Shown piece after piece: positions 35,123-48,350 of a DNA stretch of 64,000 bases (its first letter is position 1; the number at the start of each line of letters is the position of its first letter). The stretch spans positions 6,882,001-6,946,000 of the forward strand of contig NC_079482.1 in the NCBI RefSeq assembly GCF_026230105.1. Direction: 5' to 3'. Source of the DNA: Diorhabda sublineata (Eukaryota; Arthropoda; Insecta; Coleoptera; Chrysomelidae). Made by a program: the position numbers and the translations under genes. The notes beneath the pieces are model-generated. The model worked only from the letters and a program-made list of their open reading frames with translations, did not search any database and had not been told where the DNA came from.

Positions 35123-38100
35123 ATTACATCATCTTGTACTGCAAATTTTTAAATTCTTCACTATTTTTAGTTTCATGCCAAAATACAAACACTAATAGCA
35201 AAGCAAACGAAGCATGGAGACTAGTTGTAAAGAAAATATTGTAGGTATTACATTTATACAGTAATGGAATCACTGTTTTTGAATATAAAAAAACTAAAAG
35301 TAACAGATTACTACATTATCACTTACTGTTATATACATATTGTATTTAGATAACATTTTGCAATTCACTGAAGTTTCGATTATTTTTATACAGGGAGGTC
35401 AAAGATTTGGAGAAATTCAAATTATATGACCTACTACTTTAAGTTTTGAGGTTTTTTATTTATTTTTGATCTTCCCTACCTTCTGTAACGCAATGCTTCT
35501 ATAAGTAATCCATTTTCTTTTGAATAATCACACATTTTTTAACCAACACTCAGAGCAATATAGAAAGAAGAATAGCCTCCACAATTGTAAATTAATTCTT
35601 CAAATGGCTCTCTTAGTAACAAATTAAATACTTTTTATATATTAATTGGCCATTCATCATCCACTAGTTTTTGATCTATTTCTGCTCTGTAAAATTTGCT
35701 TCATCATCATTCATTTTCTAATACTATTTGGACATCAACAAACATTTGGTTTACATTTTAATTTAAACCAAAACATTTAGTGTATATATTTTGAAACGGT
35801 TACAACTCCAACTCTGTATGCGAACAAACAAGATCGAAAGTACGTCTTGACCTTTACAGCGGCCTTGTTTTAATTATTTTATCAATGTGGATCATCTTTT
35901 ACCGTAAAAGAATCGCATGTTTGGAACGGTTGAAAGGGAAGTGGCATCTATTATTGTTTCCGCTAAGTTAAAATAAATTACGTTCTGTGCTTCTATTTGT
36001 TTAATTATTTCGTCAACTTATAACAGTCAAACCTTGATTTAAAAAAATTATTAAAGATTAACAACAGCAATTCATCGATGAAATTATGGGTAGTAATCAT
36101 GGAATAATTATGTATTTGAAGTAGTTACTCACGGAATGATTTGAACTGCGATGGTTGTGACAATTTTAAATTTTGTTTATTCACAAAGATTATTTCAACT
36201 ATCTCAAAAATTATGTCATAATAAGAACCTTTTTTGGTAAATTACAAGACACGTGTTGAATTTAAACCGATAAAATCTTCATTCTACACAAAATTTTTAA
36301 CGCCATCTGCTCTATGAAACGAATCTTGAACTAACATTTTGTTGAAACTTAAATAACGATATCTCGAAAACGAAGCGAATTATTATCGTTCTATATGCTA
36401 AAGTTCTTATCAGATTACGGCGCTACGAAAGTCGTCCTCTTCTCAAGAAAAGAGTTGTCCTCATATATACCATTGCCAAAATTTGCCACCACTACAAAAA
36501 TTACCAGTGGTAAATGAAGCTCTTCCGATCTTGCTGACAATAGTGATATTTCAGAACTGAGTGAACCCCCATAAACAAATAATTATGAAGCAGGCTGTAT
36601 CTGTAATGATTAAGGAATGGACACCAATTTTTACCTGTGGTAATGCAGACAAAATAAACTATGACAAAGCTGTGCAAGTTAATAATAAAACTGAGTAAGA
36701 AGTAAAAGTGTTGTTATAAAGTTAGCTTTGCAATCAAAAAGTGTGGCAATACTCCAATTTGCCTTTTACCAAAAAATATTGCAATGACTCTTTCCTAACT
36801 AACTTTAACATCAGTTTCAAATTAATTCTAGATACCCCAGCCGAAAGTTATTATAGATAGATATCCAATAGTATTAGATCAAGTAGATCAGCTGATATAA
36901 GTTGGGTACCAGATGATTCAGATGATGAGGAACATTTTAAAAAATAGTGCGAAATGTCACGTTTTATAAGAGAGTGCCCAAACTCTTGATGGGATTGCCA
37001 AAAAAATCATATCAACTAAAAAATTTTTCAAGAGATAATATCCCTTCCAACTAAAGACATTAATAACTTTAAGGAAAATTAAATTGAATGATTCTTTTAG
37101 CCTTACATTTTCGAGGTGCTTTCTATAACATTCTTGTATCTCTGAGTCTCTAAGTATATTTATTCGAATCTCGATTTTTTTAAACGTGATACATTTTTTG
37201 AATGGAATTCCAATATTTGTGATAGTGATCATTATTGCAACACCGCCTAAAGCCACTATTTAGTAAAATATCTGTAATTCTATACCCATTACCAGCTAAG
37301 ATAATGACGGCATCTTCTGAAGGCGGTACTGAGTTCTTCATATAATAACATGAAGTTTTATTGAAGGATACGCTTCATTCTGGTTATGAAGGTTTTGCAC
37401 AGATTCTGAAACAGGATAGTGGGTATTAAAAAAATATAATTGTCGGTATATTAATGAAAATATGATCGTATGTGATCATTGGTCGATTGAAATTGGATTT
37501 TATGAAATCACGTCACAATGAATTTTGTAATATAAAATTGTTGTAGTAAAAATACCTAGCTATTGTTTAGGTCCATAAAACTATGAAAATAATGTTTCTA
37601 ATAGAAAGTGAATATGTCAATCAAATACCTCTTAAGTTATAGTGAAAGCATGTGAAGAAACATATATAGGTTTCTTGAACTTCGAAATTCGAATGTTTTT
37701 TCCTCATTGCCTCTAGTGCAGATGTTCTATTCATTTTCACTGTAGTTCACTGATATCCACAACTTATTTTGTGTGTTCAAAGATGTCTCAAGAAATCGGA
37801 TCAATAGTTCCTAGTCAAAAATTGATAAAAACTGATAATATCGCAGCTTCTATGAGCAGAAGCTGAATCTGCATAATGGATTTGTCAGTAAAGCTGCATA
37901 AGTAGATTTTAAATAATTTTTAAGTTATGCTGATAGCACGAGGATTGTATCAAATGATCAAGTATGGAAGAATATATGGGGAAAAATCCTTTCAAGGGCA
38001 AATCGTTTAGATTTTGTTTTAACATGACGAAATTTCTTCTAAAATTTCATTTTGTATGGTGAGAAGACACACAATTTCGATAGGAAAATGCCCAAGAAAT

Positions 38101-38770
38101 TCCAAAATCCTGTTATCAAAAGACAGTGCAGATTCTAGATGAGAAAACATAATCCGCTTTCGGTGAAAATCATGTTTTTCTTCCTATTTACATTAATAAA
38201 ACCCAGTTTTCAATGGAAAGGTCAAATTAGATTTACAGGTGCTTCGCAAAAATTGTAATATGAAGATGGGAATAAATATGTTCAAAGCTGGAAACGGAAT
38301 GCAGAAAAGAGTACTGAACTGTAGACAAAAGAAAATTTAAGCTCCTCAAATAGTACAATGATATTTACCTTTTGTCTTCTTTCAATTGGTGATTTAAATG
38401 TATCGGAAAGTTAACATGTAAGTCTATAATTATATCCATATATTACCATCAAAACAAAGTCATGTAAATCAGAAAATCTCTGAATTTCTTGAGTTTTGAG
38501 TATTTCATAACATTGGATTTATTGGAAAAACTTCTACAAAGTTATTCAGGACCGATGACAGTACTATAGTTTCATGAATTCATATAATTATCATTGCCAT
38601 ATCCTGCGGGAGATTATGTGGGCGGAAAAATTTGTAGGCTAACACTTAGATGATGCTACAAGTATTAAATCCATTCGATTTTCAGCTAGTCCTAGTCTTC
38701 AAAAGACACATATATGAATTGGGTAGCTGTTTTATTATTACGTTATACTTTTTAAAGTTTGAAAAATGGA
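35123..38770. other. Spacer, largely unassigned
   Basis: Short frames at 36957-37256 (minus) and scattered AT-rich sequence, with no recognised domains. A fragment near 36530-36560 (ADNSDISELSEP) is acidic, like the N-terminus of some piggyBac proteins, but nothing adjacent supports that. Confidence 0.35.
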
Positions 38771-39020
38771 TTAAAGGCAATTTCGTGTGTGGATAAATGA
38801 TAAAAAACACTATTGAACCCAATACTTGGCCTGCTAAGCATTGTACGAATTTTGTCCTTGGAAAATCAACCATGGAGAAGTGTATTGTAAAGTTTAAACG
38901 ATGCGAAATGAGCACTGAGGAAGATACAAGCAGTGGACACTCCGTAGAGGGTGCCACTGATGATAACATAAAAAATCTCCACAAAATAATTTCGGATAAC
39001 CGAAAAGTGAAGCTGAATTT
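38771..39020 (+). mobile_element. Mariner transposase N-terminal fragment
   Basis: The frame 38797-39114 reads NTIEPNTWPAKHCTNFVLGK, then STMEKCIVKFKRCEMSTEED, TSSGHSVEGATDDNIKNLHK and IISDNRKVKL. This corresponds to the helix-turn-helix region of mariner transposases: a HYG-x-S-P-S-x-x-T-I-x-x-W-x-x-x-F-K-x-G type segment, then the S-G-R-P linker (here GHSVEG) and the second DNA-binding segment. It stops before the catalytic domain. This lineage differs from the mariner at 34 kb. Confidence 0.7.
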
Positions 39021-39186
39021 TTTCTATTCTTCTGGAATGATCAGTATTAATTATTTCCTTCGAAAGCAACTAGAGGGAGGTCCCGTAGCCGTTTCATACT
39101 TCCTTCAGTTTTAGAGCGATTTTCTATGTTTTTTGATGCGTAGAATTGATTTTTTGAAGGTGTCGAGCCCAAATCTGGTCCAGTAG

Positions 39187-40199
39187 TTTGTTAAAAACAA
39201 TTTATTTCTTTATAAAAGAGGTTCGTTTTAAAAAGATCTACAAAAAAGGACTCCTCAGTTTCTTGTAAAAAATTAACATTTAAGAAGTTATAATATAATG
39301 CGAAATTGAGTTTCTTCACAATTTATCAGTTATTACTTGGTTCCTACATGACGTAAAAAGATTTAAAGTAGCTCATTTTAAACTTTAACGCTTATGAGAT
39401 ATGATAGATGTTTTAAATATTATCTGTTATAAAATTACAGAAGTTAGAATATACAAATTTCATGAAAATACATTTAGTACTAAGATATTTGTCGAAACAA
39501 GTTTTAAAAAAGGTAAAATGCAATAAAACAATTAAATGAGAAATATATTTTAATATCAATATATTTTTGTGACAATATAAAATTAACTTCAATTAAGTTA
39601 TTGCAAAGAAGTAATCGCAGGCGTGATTCAGTTCGCGAACGCGCACTTTATTCTCTGATCACGCAGTTTCAAACCTGTATAACTTTACAAATAAAGGTCG
39701 ACAAAAAAATTGGAAATCCTCAAAATGTTGGTATTGATTAGCACTTTAAGATACTACAAAATGCATCTCATGTTTTAAAATTTATATACCTTTAAAACAC
39801 TTATAAACAATTACGGTGCTTAATTTCATAAAAATTTATGCATTAAAACTTTTGTAACTTTCTTTGTAACAGATAATATTTAAAAATCTACTAAATCCGA
39901 TTTCGATGTTAAATCTTAAACTTTAAAAATGAGCTGCTTTAAATCTATCTACGTCATGTAGGAACCAAATAATGACCAATAAATAAAATAAAATAAAGTG
40001 AAAAGAAACGTCAATTTTGCAATAATTTTGCATTATATTGACGATAATTTTTAAAATATTTATTTTTTGCAAAAAACTGAGGAGACCTTTTGTTTTTATA
40101 AATCTTTTCAAGGCAAATTTTTTTAATTAAATTTTTTTTTCATATCTCTCTTTGTTTGAGAGTTATAGCTTTATAAAGAGATAAATTGTTTGTAACAAA
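39187..40199. repeat. Fold-back element, about 1.0 kb with long inverted arms
   Basis: The outer ends match inversely: TTTGTTAAAAACAATTTATT at 39187 and the inverse of the sequence ending TGTTTGTAACAAA at 40199. Inner blocks also match inversely. GGACTCCTCAGTTTCTTG (39249) matches the inverse of CTGAGGAGACC (40077). ACTTGGTTCCTACATGACGT (39337) matches the inverse of ACGTCATGTAGGAACCAAAT (39951). TTAAATATTATCTGTTA (39414) also has its inverse near 39870. Each arm is 200-400 bases with indels. No transposase motif lies inside, so this is a MITE-like or fold-back nonautonomous element of unknown family. No convincing target duplication. Confidence 0.75.
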
Positions 40200-41532
40200 T
40201 GATTCGACAAAATTTGGGTCAGTACCCCCAAAATATCGATTCTACGTATCAAGAAAACATAGGAAAATGCTCTAAAACTGAGGGTAGTATGAACGGATAC
40301 GGGGCTCCCCGTAGCTACCGTACTTTCTGGTTATTTTATTCTTATACGAAGATGTTTTTTATATTTTTAGTTGACTTAGCAATAAAAGCTGACTTTTTTT
40401 AACGATAATTAATTTTTTTCAATGGAAAAACTACTAGAAATTATCCCGGAACAACGATTAATTATTATGATTTTACTACCTTTAATTTGTTAAAAAATTT
40501 ATAATATTTCGTTACACACAATTTAATATGTATTATCATTCGTTTAATCAGCTCTTTATTTCAATTAATTACTAAAGTGACCTTCTGTGGTTTACCCAAA
40601 ACGTTTAATTATTAATGATGTATTATTTAGAGCAGTATTAGCATAAATACATGAGTTTAATTTGAATATAATAAAAAATATATCAAAAAACTATTGTCTA
40701 GAAGCTTGCAAAACTACTTAATATATTTTTTACGTAATATGATATGTGAAATAATCATTGTTACAGTGTTTAAACAAAGTGGTGATGAAATATACTCATA
40801 GTCAAGAAATTATTCCGTTTGATAATCAAATGAACTTTTCGCTTTTGTTCTTCTAAGCATATATAGGGTACAACAATCGATTATAATGTAAACAGATGTA
40901 CATTTTCCCTATTTTTATTATTCATTATAATCATATTATAATTATTTGTTCTCTAGAACGATATTTTTTTCGCATTACTATCCTACTATGATTTTCAATT
41001 TTAGCATTTCTTTTTATATGTTTTTCCAGTAAAAATTTTCCAGGTTGTCTTGAAGAAATGCATATTTCTTGATATAATTGAAAATATGTATCGTATACAC
41101 AAAATGCAAATAAGTATGTTGTATGTGTTTTTCCGTTCTATTGTTATAGATCTTCATAGAATACTGATAATACTGATTTCAGTTGATCTATCTTCTGATT
41201 TCTTTCAGTTGAGAAATCGTTTCATAACATTATAAAGCCACTTTTCAGAGTTCTCAACCTAGCCTCAAAATCATCAATGGATATTTTTAAATTATAAATC
41301 GAGTTGTGAATCATCTCATAAGTATTCTCATAGCATTGAAAATCAAATTTCTTTAAAAATAAATAACTCGATCTCTTGTATAAACAATCTGTTTTCTATT
41401 CTTTAATTCATGATTGCCATCCTTCTGTTTATTAATGTTATTTATTGTGAATTCGTGATGGCATAAAAAATTAGGCTTTAATTTAAATACACAAGTGAAC
41501 TGGGGGGTATTTAAGACATCTTTAACATTAGG
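40200..41532. other. AT-rich spacer, nothing recognised
   Basis: No supported feature. Confidence 0.4.
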
Positions 41533-42400
41533 TAGGAGGATGGTTCCAGAAGTACCTGGCCTAGAGAAAATCGAAGAAAACAAAAAAAATTTGGGAAAAA
41601 TTTATTTATTTTTCAACGTAATCTTCTTTTAGATTATGTACACTTTTCCTGCTATCTTCAGTAACTTTTATATAATAACAATCGTCAAGTTTCTCAAAAT
41701 AGCCATTAACTGCAAATATCACCTCTTTTAAGATTGGAAACACAAAATAATCCCAGTGGACTGCATCTGGCGAATAGGCTGCATGATGTAGTGTGATTCA
41801 AGCTTTAATTAATTGAATTTGGACATGGCAATAACGGATATGTGAGCTGGTGCTTGGTCTTGATGAAACAACAGTCTCTTCTCAGCCAAATGCAGCCGTT
41901 TTTGGTCGATTTCTTCGCTTAAACGATGGAATAAGTTCGCAATAATACTCGCCATTGATAGTTTTTCCTTTTACAAAATAGTCATTAGAAATTATCCCAA
42001 GCGCATCCCAAAAAACCGACGCCATGACCTTGCCTGCAGATGGAACGGTCTTTACCTTCTTTGGAACCGGTTCTCCCTTTTCAATCAATTGTTTTGATTA
42101 TTCCTTTATTTCGGGTGTGAAATGTTGGACCCAAGTTCCATCCATGGTTATGAAACGGCGCAAAAATTCGGCTTTATTACTATGAAACATTGCCAAACAC
42201 TAGATGGAAATATCTCAAGTACAAATGTTTAGTTAATATGTGATATATCGTACTTTTCAAATGCCGCTAGTTCATACAATTTCAGTCGAAGATCATCTAG
42301 TACCGCTTTGTGGATTTTCTTCGAAATTTCTGGACTCGTCGCTTGATTTGTTCAATCACTGCGATGCTGGTCCCTACAGGAGACATAAATACAATGATAC
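41533..42400 (-). mobile_element. Mariner transposon relic, second lineage
   Basis: The minus strand reads a decayed DD34D mariner transposase. The DNA-binding region includes SKGSVYHILTKHLYLRYFH-type sequence near 42240. The first catalytic block is FITMDGTWVQHFTPEI, where the usual MDETW has Glu replaced by Gly. A clean frame (42088-41882) follows with PSAGKVMASVFWDALG and YFVKGKTINGEYYCELI. A damaged second-Asp region precedes HHAAYSPDAVHWDYFVFP near 41780, and the C-terminus ends near 41620. A terminal sequence with AGAAGTACCTGG lies around 41548-41560. Several stops and shifts make it inactive. The lineage differs from the 34-kb copy in its third-Asp context. Confidence 0.85.
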
Positions 42401-45400
42401 CTGAACTTGCAATAACAAATAGTATACTGGGACTTCGAAACATTATATTATGAATCATAGAAGAAGCCGAGATGTGACTTCATTTCGCATTCCATGGATA
42501 AATAATCAGAAGTCTACTACTGCTTTATTTCCTATCTTCTGCCATTTGGCTGGTTTACCAAGTTATAGGAAAACCGCAGAAAACCTGCAACACCGACGAT
42601 CGCCAAGGTGAAATTCAGAAGAGGGTTTCCCATAATTGCGATGGGGAAAATGTCTAGGAAATTGAGGTAACTACTGGAGTTGAATGTATTGGCGATACCC
42701 AAAAATGGACTGCTCGCAAGACAATAGTATTTTCAAGTATAGTCGGCTGGGGTGCAGAAGGTGTTTGCTCTCTATTCGATATTGATTTTTTACGTATGAA
42801 GTGAGGTAAGTTATATATATTATGGTGCTGTTTACATGTACTCATGTAAAATATTTTTAATCATGTGGTATCCAAAAAATACAATCAGATTTATCTTGCC
42901 TTCTGGGATTTTTTGTATGGTATCGCATTTTAAAATCAAGAACATTATTTGCTTTTATTCAAAAAACCATTCTGCAACAGTTTCGTTAATATTTGGATAA
43001 TAAATTAATAATAATAAAACCTAACCTAACCTTTTAGCTACATCTCGAGTATGTTATTAAGGGTTTTGTTAGCAACAAATGCAAAATTTTGTGTTGTGCC
43101 TAAAAAATCTACCCAAAATTGTACATCAGCTCTCCAACCAATTGTAGTGAAAACTGACTTGTAGTCAAGAAGCCGTAAATCAAGGAACGAGTGATTTTGG
43201 ATGCTATAGAGCGACCACCGACAGATTAGATTGATTGAAACTTTTGGCAGCTAGAGAAAACCTTATCAGCATCCGTTGGTTGTTAGGCATACTGTATTTA
43301 TTGTTAAAAATTTTTGAAAAATACGACTATTTCATTAATTACTGAGCTCTTTATCTCTGCAGAACAACAATTCAATCACCGTTAAGTCATTAATTGAAAG
43401 GTTGTAGATGTAGATAATTATCTTAAAGAATATATTAATACATACTACGAACAATACAGCACGATATTCAACAAACAAACCTGTATAGATATAATAAAAC
43501 TGACCTTGATTCACGTAAAATGTGCAACACAAAGTATCATCCGTTTCTTCAAATAATCAGATCTTCTAATGATTTTTTTTTGCTTTGAATGACCTTGTAA
43601 CCATTGTGCGAGACTACCACTCATTCTCATTCGATAATTTTCAACATAATAAATATATACCCACTGCAATGATCGTTACGTTTATAAAAATACCTAGTTT
43701 ATTTTAGAGGTAAAATTTGAAAACAAACATTCTGTTTGAAAATATATTTGACTCATTGAATTTCAGCCACATTATATGGATTTTTATAATTTATAACAAC
43801 AGTTTTATTACAAACTACGCTATCGTGTTCTGAAGACCTAATTCAACAAGCTACTACATGAGATGGAATTTTATTTTAACCAATTTACTTCCAATCTGCC
43901 AAATCTACCAATGCCAGTTTCTATACAACTTTGTAATCAACGTATCTGTTCTACTGCATTCTCAATTTAATCTTCAAGTATCCTATTGATTAGAATTGAA
44001 ATTGATCAGCATTAAAACAAGAACGAGAAGATATACGATGTTTTAAGGTACGAATAAAACAAATGTAATTTCATACACCGTGAATGTGGTGATAAACTTT
44101 AACATTCACTTCGTAGTGATCATTCTTGTGCGTGTTCCATTATAAAACAATAAACTAGAGCATTTTAGCGACCAATCTATCCAGCGTTCTGGTAAGCGAA
44201 TAATACATTTGCTACGAGCTTATTGCTGAGCCCTGTTTCTGTCATTATTGTGTCACCGTACCGTGATTGCATTTCTAAACTTTGTGCTCTGTCTTGCCCT
44301 ATTTTAGGAACAATAATTTTTAACAAATGTTCAGAATCACTCGATTACATTAACAGGAAATGTGTTCAATGCCCGCTTATATTTCTTGTTGTAGATCTGC
44401 AATAAATTGTCCCTCCCCTTTCAATTCTAAATTGAAATTAACATCAAAAGTATCCATATTTCTAGTTATTATAAAAAACGTGGAGGTAAAAACTTCACTC
44501 AGTATGTTTGGAGAAACAATCAACAGTAATGAACTGAGACTTTCCCTAAGAAGTAATCAACATGCCTTAGGTATCAAACACCAAACTAGAATCGAATAGA
44601 AATGTCATTAGATGAATCAAACAGCAAACAGGATCGAATTAAAAGTATATGGATCTAGATCACTCTGAAAACTTGGTGATACGGTATTTTTCAAGCAGAA
44701 ATATTTGTAATCGAAAAATGTGTTAAGCTCTATTTGGAAATGAATGATCGTAATAAGGAGATTATCATGTTCGATAGCCAAGTCGCCATTGGAGCTCTGA
44801 GATCCAAGCTACTTTGGAGATACTTGGACAAATTGAAAGAGCTGGGTAAAAGTAATAGAAAAAAATAGGAGCAAATAAACTAATTTTATGACCTGAATCC
44901 TTATGTATATTCGGCTGCAGTATAATAGAGAAAACACTAGGAGAGAAGCAGATGGGAAAATTAGTTACTGCAGATTCTGTTATGTAAAAATGTGCGAGAT
45001 TACGTTACAGAGTATTACACCTGGAGACAAATAGAAAATGAAGATCTTTGGCAGCTAGAGCCATCCGATATACCTAACTTCCTGACATGAGTAAGATTAA
45101 TATATCAACTGAACATACCCAGGCAACAGCACGAAAAGGGAACGCAATAATTAGAGCATTAGACCGTTAGACCATTAGATCGCTGAGCTTATGATACTAT
45201 ACGTACATACATACATGTGTAAATACAGCACACGCAACTGTCAGATCTGGTATCTTCGTGAATATTATTATTTTGACAAACATCGGCTAGAGCGTTCGTT
45301 ACAAATATCGTGTTCATTGCGATGTTTGGCTCTGTTTGTTGTTCAGTTGGATAATTTTAAATGTTCACCATCGTGAATATAATCTATTCGCACACTCAAT

Positions 45401-45542
45401 ACTTCATTTATATTTCGGCTACGAATCATGATTTTCAGCTAGCACGTAGCTGTTAGATTCATGAATAAGCCATTCTGTATACCAAAACAGCAACGTATGA
45501 TTTTATCCTCTCACATTTCAAATGATTAATGTATCAAGGCTG

Positions 45543-45545
<3 letters not shown>
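42401..45545. other. Spacer, nothing recognised
   Basis: One short CCTAACCTAACC run occurs at 43020-43031. Short frames (42654-42845, 44223-44599) show no recognised domain. Confidence 0.4.

Positions 45546-45600
<55 letters not shown>
45546..45600. repeat. (TA)n microsatellite
   Basis: About 27 uninterrupted TA units. Confidence 0.98.
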
Positions 45601-45605
<5 letters not shown>

Positions 45606-46232
45606 AGTGGATATTCAAATAAACACAACACTTTTTTATTTGACATTATTTTCCGCATCTCCAGTCAACTGACACATGGACAGCGATTTTCTTCTCTAAT
45701 GAGAATCAATTCCTAACGCTTTAAATTGCGAAATAATATAATAATTCTATCCCTGAATACTGCACACAACAAAAACGCATGATAAGAAGATGCACGACTT
45801 GTTTCACCTTCTCGAAAGAAGGTAATGATGTAATTGTGTTGGCAAAACGATGATATCATTAACTCATCCTCTGAAAAAACTTGATTTGTTCCTCATTAAA
45901 TAAAATTCAAGGTAGGATATTGTTTATGCCTCATCTTTTATATGTTATTGCTTAAATCAACCAGTGAATGGGTTAATTGTATCGCCAATAAAGTAATTAA
46001 CAATTATTTTTCCGTCATAATATTGTTGATGATTCAAAAGATTTAGAAGTGGCGTAGAACAGAATAATTTCGAATATTAATTACATATAATTATTTATGG
46101 AGAAACTAGGTTTACATTTAGAAATTATCGAGAAGAGCTAATTCTAAACACTTTTTTGGCTATTTTAATCCTTAGATTTATTCCATCTGCTATAGAAGTT
46201 GATAGATATATATTAAATTACTTGGATTGATT
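45601..46232. other. Spacer, nothing recognised
   Basis: No supported feature. Confidence 0.4.
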
Positions 46233-46234
46233 TA

Positions 46235-47050
46235 CAGATTGAGTTTTATGTATGGAACGCCTCAATTATCTTGGAAACGGCTTGTACGATTTTTATAAAT
46301 TTTTGTGCACAAGGATCTTGTCATACGGCCGGTATTATGGTGGCATTTACATTGTTGTCAGATCTTTCCTTTTTCTGATAAAATAATGTACTTTGTCGCC
46401 CTATATATTTTGGGTTCTAAGAAATCATGGTGCAGTAAAATATTTATCCAAATCGTGGCGCAGAAACATACAACAACTGAAAACAAATCTTTAAATGTTT
46501 GTACATACAGTAAAGGCGATAACAACAGATGCTCAAAATGCCCATTTACTTCAATAAAACAAGCCATGCGATTCTTCAATCTTTGAAATACATTTTGCAA
46601 CATTTTGATTGTAACATTTTTCCATCATTAGGTCCGCAAACTCTTCACCTCTATCAAAGTCGTCATTTGACAACTCTTGGACTTATTTTGTATAAATGGA
46701 ATTCATTATCTCGTAAAATTTTATCAATTTGCCTAGATATTTGTCAAGTGTGGATCGTCTTCTAATAAAACACAAACATCTAAAGATTTGTTTTCAGTTG
46801 ATGCAGTTTTTCTATGGCCTGATTAAATCTTTGATGAAATCTTTTACTGAACTAGTTTCGTTCAACTTTTTTACTAATTTACTGACAGTAGATCTAGTTA
46901 TGGGATCCGGAAAAAGCAAAGATCTGACAACAATATAAATACCACCATAATACCGGCCGTATCACAAGACCCTTGTACACCAAAATTTATAGAAATCGTA
47001 CAAGCCGTTTCCGTGATAATTCAGGCTTTCCGTACATAAAAATCACTCTG
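46235..47050 (-). mobile_element. TA-flanked mariner/Tc1-superfamily relic, copy B (816 bp)
   Basis: Same family as 9213-10122. It is bounded by TA at 46233-46234 and 47051-47052, with ends CAGATTGAGTTTTATGTATG and the inverse of a right end finishing CACTCTG. The inverted ends extend about 145-155 bases. On the minus strand the transposase C-terminus is readable (MLQNVFQRLKNRMACFIEVN, then GHFEHLL), and an N-terminal RR-containing remnant lies at about 46830-46740. The catalytic core between them is deleted. The interior near 46795-46900 is clearly similar to copy A (shared GTTGATGCAGTTTTTCT), so both derive from one internally deleted ancestor or a related one. Confidence 0.85.
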
Positions 47051-47074
47051 TATATAGATATACTTATACATCAA

Positions 47075-48000
47075 ATGCTGCTTTAGGTGGTATTATGTTG
47101 GACAGCTTGGAGGAGCATCTGCCATGTTAGTATCTATCGGTAGAGTCAATTCCGAGACCTTTCTTTTATGCTCTAAGATGTCCAACTCTGGGTCGCCTAT
47201 AAGTCGAATTGCTCTTTTCTGTACTGAGTCCAGTATTTTAAGGGTATGCTTGGAAACTGAGCTCACATTACTTTTTCATCATTCGGTTGTATTGAAAAAC
47301 TTATTAGTCAATTCCTTTGTGGTGTTGTCATTATCATGAACTTTGATTTATCTTCGTTGACTCGTAGATGAAATCTCTGCAAAAAAGGTCGTTTTCCGAT
47401 GTTGAAAGAATTACTACATCGTCTGTGTGTGCCACTAGTTGCGTTGTCGTTGTTTAAACCGATTTTACGTACTCTCCTTTCGAATACTATATTGAACAGC
47501 GTAGTGGATAACGAATCTCCTTCTTTTAATCTTGTGTTGGCCTGGAAACATTTTGATATTCTTTTGTTTTTATCTTCGTTTTTTTATATTCGAATGTCAT
47601 TTTTATAAGACTTTTAGCTTTTTGGAACGTTAAGATCATTCATAACACTATACAAATAATTTCTATTTACAGTATCCTAAGCTTTTTGAAAATCTATGAA
47701 AACTAAGTAAACTAGCGGATCATATGGTCTGTGACTGATCTTCCAGGTGTAAACTGGTAGTCGGTCTCCGTCCTATTCTTCCAACCTTCTTTCTATGGTC
47801 TTAGTCATACTTTTGTGAACTGTATCTAATAACGCGATACCTGTATAGTTTCTGCATTCATCTTTTTTTCCCTTTCTTATATTTTGGTACTATGGTTGCC
47901 ATTTTCAACGCTTCTGGTATTGCCTATTGTTCCCAAATATTATTAAATGATAGATTCTCGTCTTCAATGCAGTTCCACCGTATTTGATATATAAAATCAT
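47075..48000 (-). mobile_element. Non-LTR retrotransposon reverse-transcriptase relic (minus strand)
   Basis: The minus strand from about 48000 downwards reads RT blocks in order. First come IPEALKMATMVPKYKKGKKD and ECRNYTGIALLDTVHKSMTK (fingers), then LVFIDFQKA with the first catalytic Asp and a stop replacing the next residue (about 47700). KEGDSLSTTLFNIVFE follows (the GxKQGDSLSP block, about 47530), then LVAHTDDVVILS (the YADD box as HTDD, about 47440), and QRRQIKVHDND-type thumb sequence. Frameshifts separate the blocks. The 5' endonuclease domain and the 3' end beyond 47075 are missing; the right edge of copy B lies about 25 bases away. Confidence 0.85.
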
Positions 48001-48285
48001 TATTGTTCAAAATACTCTCCTCCTAAAAGTGAATCCGAAAATTAGGTAATTTTGTTTCCTTTGTCGGTACATTGTTAATTGCAAAAAAATTAGTTGGTTA
48101 TCGTGACTTGTCAACTTCTAAATAATTGAATATCAGACTTTTCTTGCAATTATGGGTTAAGTAGCCATCTAAATATCAGAACAGCATATCCGGCATAGTA
48201 TATTTTTAAGTCAGGTGCGGGCTCTGTAACAATTTACAATATTTATATGCTCCAAGTGAATTAGACGTATATTTATATTTATAAT

Positions 48286-48350
48286 CACTTGATAACGGGA
48301 GACGAAGAATTCGTTCTATATAATAACCCAAAACGTAAAGAGAAGTTGAG
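48286..48350 (+). pseudogene. Tiny mariner catalytic-domain fragment
   Basis: ITGDEEFVLYNNPKRKEKL matches the first catalytic-Asp block of one mariner group (ITGDEKWILYNN type). It is followed at once by unrelated sequence beginning GGGTGTTTCAAAAAC. No upstream or downstream transposase sequence is recognisable, so it is an isolated scrap. Confidence 0.5.

Noticed and set aside
36957..37256. 99-codon minus-strand frame
   Set aside because: No recognised domain and no neighbouring element supports it.
45522..45716. Open frame with repeated Tyr-Ile
   Set aside because: It is a translation of the (TA)n microsatellite.
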